DNA of 46,093 nt from Microcaldota archaeon (lineage in GTDB: Archaea; Micrarchaeota; Micrarchaeia; Micrarchaeales; Micrarchaeaceae). The stretch covers positions 1 through 46,093 of the forward strand of contig JAJYYB010000011.1 in the NCBI GenBank assembly GCA_021801355.1. Direction: 5' to 3'. The position numbers and the translations under genes are program-made. Below are positions 42,423 through 46,093 of this stretch, piece after piece. Position 1 is the first letter of the stretch, and every line of letters starts with the position of its first letter. A model generated the notes under the pieces. The model had not been told where the DNA came from, did not search any database, and worked only from the letters and a program-made list of their open reading frames with translations.

Positions 42423-43037
42423 ATGGCTTTTGTGGATGACCTGGCATACCAGCTCTTCGTGATAGGTTTCGCGGCCCTTCTGATAGCCTACCTGTTCACA
42501 TATGTCTACCTGCAGTACAGGAAAAGGTCCAGGGACATAGGCAACGGACTCAAGCAGGCTGCCGTGCCTTTCGGGCTGTTGGGGGCATACATGTTCATAA
42601 TAGGGATCATAGGCCAGATCGCATGGCCATTGCCGAGCGCTTACAACATACTCTTCTTCGACCCGTTCATATCGTTCGGTATACTGCTCATAGCGTTCGC
42701 CATAGCGATACAGCGGGAGATGAAGCTGCAGTTCATAGGCCTTCTGGCCATGTTCTTCGGCTTTATGGTTATATGGTATGGTGTGTCCGGCTACAATCTC
42801 AACTTGACCTCCTCGCCGCTGGCTCTTGGGCTCATGTATTCGCTGTTCGGCATAGCCGGGATATTCTCGTACCCGGCTGCGATAGTCATGGACAGGCTGC
42901 CAGGTTACCAGAAGAATGTATGGCTCGGCTGGCAGGTCATGCTGGTGATATGCTGGCTGGCCTTCATCGGGGCCGGCTTGCTTGCCGTTTACATAGGTGC
43001 GGCCGCATTGCCTGCCCACCTGGCAACGCCTCCATGA
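42423..43037 (+). CDS. DUF981 six-TM membrane protein
   Basis: About 204 residues and six TM helices, matching the DUF981 family (PF06168) of archaeal membrane proteins of unknown function. Notable are a conserved-looking NILFFDPFISFGILLIAFA helix and VWYG-like IWYGVSGYN. ATG 42423 is chosen: GGTGAG lies 4 bases upstream, and GTG 42411 overlaps it. TATA CTATTTAAAC is at ~42380. It lies between the MfnB operon promoter and ubiX, so it may serve the same pathway, e.g. as a quinone-interacting or lipid protein. Confidence 0.78.
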   Translation: MAFVDDLAYQLFVIGFAALLIAYLFTYVYLQYRKRSRDIGNGLKQAAVPFGLLGAYMFIIGIIGQIAWPLPSAYNILFFDPFISFGILLIAFAIAIQREMKLQFIGLLAMFFGFMVIWYGVSGYNLNLTSSPLALGLMYSLFGIAGIFSYPAAIVMDRLPGYQKNVWLGWQVMLVICWLAFIGAGLLAVYIGAAALPAHLATPP

Positions 43038-43045
43038 CGCTCTGG

Positions 43046-43056
43046 TTTATATAAAG
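43046..43056 (+). promoter_or_regulatory. TATA box of ubiX
   Basis: tttatataaag is centred ~25 bases before ATG 43076, giving a leaderless ubiX transcript independent of the DUF981 gene. Confidence 0.65.
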
Positions 43057-43075
43057 CAACTCTCAAAAAGTTATC

Positions 43076-43660
43076 ATGGCGGGCAATGCTAAGGGCAGAA
43101 TAGTAGTGGGCATAACCGGCGCCAGCGGCATCCAGTTCGGTGTCCGCGCCACCGGGGCGCTATCCGCCCTTGGCTATGAAGTCCACACAATAATATCTGA
43201 TGCTGCAAGAAAGACCGCTTCAGCTGAGGGGTTCGCCGATTTCGAGGCGCAGGCAAGGAAGAACTCGGAGCGCGTATATCTCGAGGATGACATAGGTGCC
43301 GACATATCGAGCTCCAGCTACGACGTACGGGGCATGGTAGTGATACCGTGCAGCATAAAGACCCTCGGCGAGATAGCGTCAGGGATAGCTTCCAACCTGA
43401 TAAGCAGGTCCGCGCTCAACACGCTGCGCATGAGGAAGCGGCTTGCCATAGTCCTCAGGGAATCCCCGCTCGGCATGATCGAGCTGGAGAACGCGCTTAG
43501 GATCACCAGGGCCGGCGGCATCATAGTCCCGGCTTCGCCTGGCTTTTACACTCATCCTGAAACGGTAGACGATATAATAGACTTCGTCGTCGGGAAGGCG
43601 CTGGACGCGCTCGAAATAGACAACGAACTCTACAGGAGATGGCGCACCGGGAGGAAGTGA
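43076..43660 (+). CDS. ubiX: UbiX flavin prenyltransferase
   Basis: 194 residues, the normal size. FMN-binding GITGASGIQFG at the N-terminus, VIPCSIKTLGEIASGIASNLISR, the RLAIVLRESPLGMIELENALRI segment with the catalytic Arg/Glu, and a PASPGFYTHPETVDDIIDFVVGK C-terminus are all present. UbiX attaches a dimethylallyl group to FMN, forming prFMN for UbiD enzymes. A UbiD gene lies 3 kb away in the opposite operon, making a functional pair. Confidence 0.95.
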   Translation: MAGNAKGRIVVGITGASGIQFGVRATGALSALGYEVHTIISDAARKTASAEGFADFEAQARKNSERVYLEDDIGADISSSSYDVRGMVVIPCSIKTLGEIASGIASNLISRSALNTLRMRKRLAIVLRESPLGMIELENALRITRAGGIIVPASPGFYTHPETVDDIIDFVVGKALDALEIDNELYRRWRTGRK

Positions 43661-43680
43661 ACTGAAACTGGATCGTCCTA

Positions 43681-44319
43681 TTAGCTGCCGATGCTCCGCC
43701 AGAGGCATACCGTCGCCACGCTGCAGTAAGGATGCCATGGCTTTGCTATCGCCTCAAATCTCTCCCTGCCGGGAAGTTCCCTGAGGCCGTACGCCTTCTT
43801 TACGGCCTTCCTGAGGCCGAGGTCGTCAACCGGCAGCACATCCGTCCTGCCAAGCGTGAATATTAGGAACATCTCCGAGGTCCACCTGCCTATGCCCTTC
43901 ACGGCATCAAGTTCTCCTATTATATCCTCATCATCCATGTCCCTGAACCGTTTGAGCTCCAGCTCGCCCCGTTCTATGCGCTCCGAAAGGTCCTTTATGT
44001 AGCTGTACTTTTGAGGCGATATGCCTGCGCCCCTCACCTTCGCCGTTCCGGTTTTCAGGAAATCTTTCGGTGTGGGCATGCTGCCCCCGTAAAGCGACAG
44101 AAACTTCTTGAAAATAGAATCGCCAGCACGCCCGGATATCTGCTGGTATACTATCGCCTTGACAAGTGATCCGTAATGATTGCGCTCTAGCTTGATTCCA
44201 AATCCCTTGACGTTCCCTACTATAGGTTTCAGCCTGCTGTCGCTGCTGGACAGATGCAGTATGGCCCGCCTCCATAAGGCCCTATCACTTATAGATTCGC
44301 GAGCTTCCTTTTTCATCAA
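43681..44319 (-). CDS. AlkA-type HhH-GPD DNA glycosylase
   Basis: 212 residues. HhH motif LDAVKGIGRWTSEMFLIF, the catalytic Asp in LPVDDLGLRKA, and the helix VYQQISGRAGDSIFKKF are those of DNA-3-methyladenine glycosylase II (AlkA/Mag). No Fe-S cluster cysteines as in Nth/MutY. It removes alkylated purines in base excision repair. The C-terminal WHPYCSVATVCLWR is typical. ATG at 44319, four bases after the transglutaminase gene's stop, so it may be transcribed with it. Confidence 0.92.
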   Translation of the reverse strand: MMKKEARESISDRALWRRAILHLSSSDSRLKPIVGNVKGFGIKLERNHYGSLVKAIVYQQISGRAGDSIFKKFLSLYGGSMPTPKDFLKTGTAKVRGAGISPQKYSYIKDLSERIERGELELKRFRDMDDEDIIGELDAVKGIGRWTSEMFLIFTLGRTDVLPVDDLGLRKAVKKAYGLRELPGRERFEAIAKPWHPYCSVATVCLWRSIGS

Positions 44320-44323
44320 ATAG

Positions 44324-45631
44324 TCATGCCTTTCCTTGCGTTATGGAAGGCTGAGCCTCATAAAAGTAGTCCCTGCCAATATATCCGAAGACCCTTATAA
44401 ACTTGTTATCGTCCCCCCTTTTGCCCGCTATGGCATAAGGTAACGGCGTGGTAGGATCTATCACATAAGTCACCCCATCTACCTCAACCTCAACCCACGC
44501 ATGCAGGCTTGTGCTGTTGCTGCTATTGGCCACTCCGCAAACAAACTTAGGTTTAATATCTGACAGCCCTGCCATCCGCTCGCTTTCCAGAATCTCGTAA
44601 AGTAGCAGCGCATGCTCGAAGCATACGCCACCACGGTTGTTTATGAAATAGTCCAGAGGTATGCTGTTCTTGTTGGCGCTCATATCGGCAACATCTTTGC
44701 TGTAAGATATAGTGTCATAAACGTATTGCGAAAGCAAAGCTACCCTCTCTACCTTATCGGCTGCGGCCTTCCCTATGGCAGCTACAAGTTTATCCAAAGC
44801 TTTATCGGCCAGCCTGTGCGAATCGGAAAACGTCTCTCCATCATCAATATATTTCAGAAGAACGGGATCATTGTCTAGGTCCGGTACCGCTATCGTGTAA
44901 GTGTCATTCTGCAGGTTAAGGCCCTGTTCAACGCGTTCACCGTAACCTTTTGTATCCATCCTCACCTCTGAGCCCGCAGGAAACTTGACGTTGTTCATGC
45001 TGAGCCTCGGCGGCTCCTTGTCGAGTATTATCACGCTGCCGCTTTTTATGTCTGACTGCTGTATGTTCAGGAAAGTCAGCATTAGAGGGTCTGGCACTAT
45101 TATCTGCGTAATCACGTTGCTTCCTACCATTGACCGGCATATGTTCGCGCCGCCCAATCCTAAGTCAAATTTTACTCCGTCATCTATCTTGCTATCCCTG
45201 ATAGTTAGGAAACTTTTGGTGCCTTTCGCCTGAATCGTAACGTCCTTCCCTATGAGGGTACCTGTAATAACATCATCCGAATCCTTGTTCGTGCCAAAGA
45301 ATACGACCGCGCTGCCATCACCTATCTCCGAATCTGTTACCTCCATCTTTCCGCAAATGACTGCATTGCGGCTTATATAGCTTGATGATACCTGTGCTTC
45401 TTTGCTAACAAATCCGCCCAAAGTGCCATCTGGATTTGTATGCCTTGTGAACTCGATATGAATCTGCTGCCCGTCCATTCGGAGTTCTACTTTTGCGCTC
45501 GTTGCATCCTCAAGCTCTTTTGATCCGAGATAGTCCAGCATCCCCTTTACGCTGGTTACATACCCTGATTCCATATCCTTCTTCTGATTCTCGTAATAAG
45601 TTTCAACCATCCAAGCACCCTGAAAATTCAT
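44324..45631 (-). CDS. Transglutaminase-like protein with N-terminal beta-solenoid-like region
   Basis: 435 residues. The C-terminal ~170 residues are a transglutaminase-like cysteine protease fold: Cys in NRGGVCFEHALLLYEIL, His in SLHAWVEVEVDG, Asp in YVIDPTTPLPYA. Residues ~50-240 are beta-rich with short repeating strands (AVICGKMEVTDSEIGDGSAVV, FLTIRDSKIDDGVKFDL, SDIKSGSVIIL) resembling a bactofilin- or polymer-forming-like solenoid. No signal peptide or TM, so intracellular. Its start overlaps the 98-residue upstream gene by ATGA. Possible protein-processing or crosslinking enzyme; the domain pairing is unfamiliar to me. Confidence 0.78.
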   Translation of the reverse strand: MNFQGAWMVETYYENQKKDMESGYVTSVKGMLDYLGSKELEDATSAKVELRMDGQQIHIEFTRHTNPDGTLGGFVSKEAQVSSSYISRNAVICGKMEVTDSEIGDGSAVVFFGTNKDSDDVITGTLIGKDVTIQAKGTKSFLTIRDSKIDDGVKFDLGLGGANICRSMVGSNVITQIIVPDPLMLTFLNIQQSDIKSGSVIILDKEPPRLSMNNVKFPAGSEVRMDTKGYGERVEQGLNLQNDTYTIAVPDLDNDPVLLKYIDDGETFSDSHRLADKALDKLVAAIGKAAADKVERVALLSQYVYDTISYSKDVADMSANKNSIPLDYFINNRGGVCFEHALLLYEILESERMAGLSDIKPKFVCGVANSSNSTSLHAWVEVEVDGVTYVIDPTTPLPYAIAGKRGDDNKFIRVFGYIGRDYFYEAQPSITQGKA

Positions 45632-45924
45632 TCCTTCTTCGGTTTGCCCTCCTTCGGGACTATCATGTCATCCGAGTTTATCCCTGAAAGGACCTCCTCC
45701 TCAAACCCGTGCTCCGCACCTTTGAAAGGGCGGAAGATTATGGCATTCGCTCCATCGTCTATCGTTGCGTGGCCGCTCTTTTTATAAGTCTCAAGGTCGC
45801 TGAGCGCCATTTCAAAATCCTTCGCAAGGTCGAGCATGCCGTCCCTGCGCGCAAGTTCGATGCCGTGCTGCAGTATCTGCATCCCTATAGATATCGGAGC
45901 CCCTGTGTCAGGCATAGTCATCAA
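45628..45924 (-). CDS. Small protein of unknown function, partner of transglutaminase-like gene
   Basis: 98 residues. Helical first half (MQILQHGIELARRDGMLDLAKDFEMALSDLETYKKSG) then a short strand and an acidic/Lys-rich end. No family recognised. ATG codons at 45924 and 45921, with TATA TTAAATATATAG ~20-25 bases upstream. Four-base overlap with the next gene means translational coupling, suggesting the two proteins form a complex or substrate/enzyme pair. Confidence 0.65.
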   Translation of the reverse strand: MMTMPDTGAPISIGMQILQHGIELARRDGMLDLAKDFEMALSDLETYKKSGHATIDDGANAIIFRPFKGAEHGFEEEVLSGINSDDMIVPKEGKPKKE

Positions 45925-45936
45925 TATTTATGCTAC

Positions 45937-45950
45937 TTGCTATATATTTA
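45937..45950 (-). promoter_or_regulatory. TATA box of the 98-residue protein/transglutaminase operon
   Basis: Minus-strand CCTTAAATATATAG lies 13-26 bases upstream of the ATG at 45924, consistent with a leaderless or very short-leader transcript. Confidence 0.5.
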
Positions 45951-45990
45951 AGGATTTCTAAGAGGCGAGTTTGTCCAACAAATAGGTAAA

Positions 45991-46018
45991 AACAAACCTA
46001 CCGGTGTTTAGGTTTGTT
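45991..46018. repeat. 10-bp inverted repeat near window end
   Basis: aacaaaccta and taggtttgtt are perfect complements around the 8-base loop ccggtgtt. Possible terminator for a gene outside the window or a regulatory hairpin; the remaining bases to 46093 show no gene. Confidence 0.7.
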
Positions 46019-46093
46019 CTGACGGTTAGTTCATCACTGCAAATCTGTTCAAGACGTTTATTTTTGCGACAATCTCTTTTTCGATGTTTCGCT

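Overview
The window looks like chromosomal DNA of a small-genome archaeon. The markers are archaeal/eukaryote-type information genes (aIF2-gamma, ribosomal protein S6e, archaeal TOPRIM DnaG, Hjc resolvase, Hef-like helicase, two-ring Cdc48, archaeal TrpRS), TATA boxes about 25-30 nt before start codons with several apparently leaderless genes, GGTGA-type Shine-Dalgarno sites inside operons, a class III (pilin-type) signal peptide, and a tRNA-Phe gene with an intron at the canonical 37/38 site. Heavy use of ATA for Ile and AGG for Arg, together with the gene content, fits a DPANN lineage of the Micrarchaeota/ARMAN type; that placement is inference from memory, not from a search.

Layout. 1-3.6 kb: two modular DUF2341 surface proteins (the first cut by the window edge) with a shared 3' repeat. 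3.6-8.0 kb: GYD protein, tRNA-Phe, a nuclease-less Hef-like helicase followed by Hjc, and DnaG behind a long leader. 8.0-13.2 kb: an export cassette of PadR-like regulator with palindromic operators, ABC ATPase with an apparent AUA start, ABC-2 permease, a CARDB-like surface protein and a helical protein of unknown function. 13.2-17.5 kb (minus strand): cdc48 - S6e - aIF2-gamma, preceded by a 39-residue acidic microprotein. 17.5-25.2 kb: ferritin/VIT1 fusion, M1 aminopeptidase and M13 peptidase divergently arranged, a three-repeat protein of unknown family, and an internally duplicated 8-TM protein. 25.2-28.0 kb: TrpRS, ZIP transporter, HAD nucleotidase. 28.0-29.7 kb: a degraded patch with an IS110 transposase relic, strong hairpins, a GNAT gene and a small ORF. 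29.7-32.1 kb: operon of a beta-helix surface protein, rhodanese and membrane protein. 32.4-36.7 kb: tRNA-Leu(CAG), small membrane protein, APC permease, OBG-type GTPase, Nudix protein, thioredoxin with an acidic tail. 36.7-43.7 kb: degenerate adenylate kinase/deoxyribosyltransferase-like fusion, then the main find. 43.7-46.1 kb: AlkA-type glycosylase and a transglutaminase-like protein with a small partner.

The strongest candidate for an undescribed system is the tightly packed minus-strand operon 42143-37866: MfnB-type furan synthase, TusA-like protein, DHDPS-superfamily aldolase, UbiD decarboxylase and UbiA prenyltransferase. It is divergent from a DUF981 membrane protein and UbiX, which makes the prenyl-FMN that UbiD needs. 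No methanogenesis gene is visible in the window. The combination suggests synthesis of a prenylated ring compound (a furan- or sulfur-containing quinone or lipid) starting from the furan made by MfnB. A 49-residue HxlR-type winged-helix fragment lies in the divergent promoter region.
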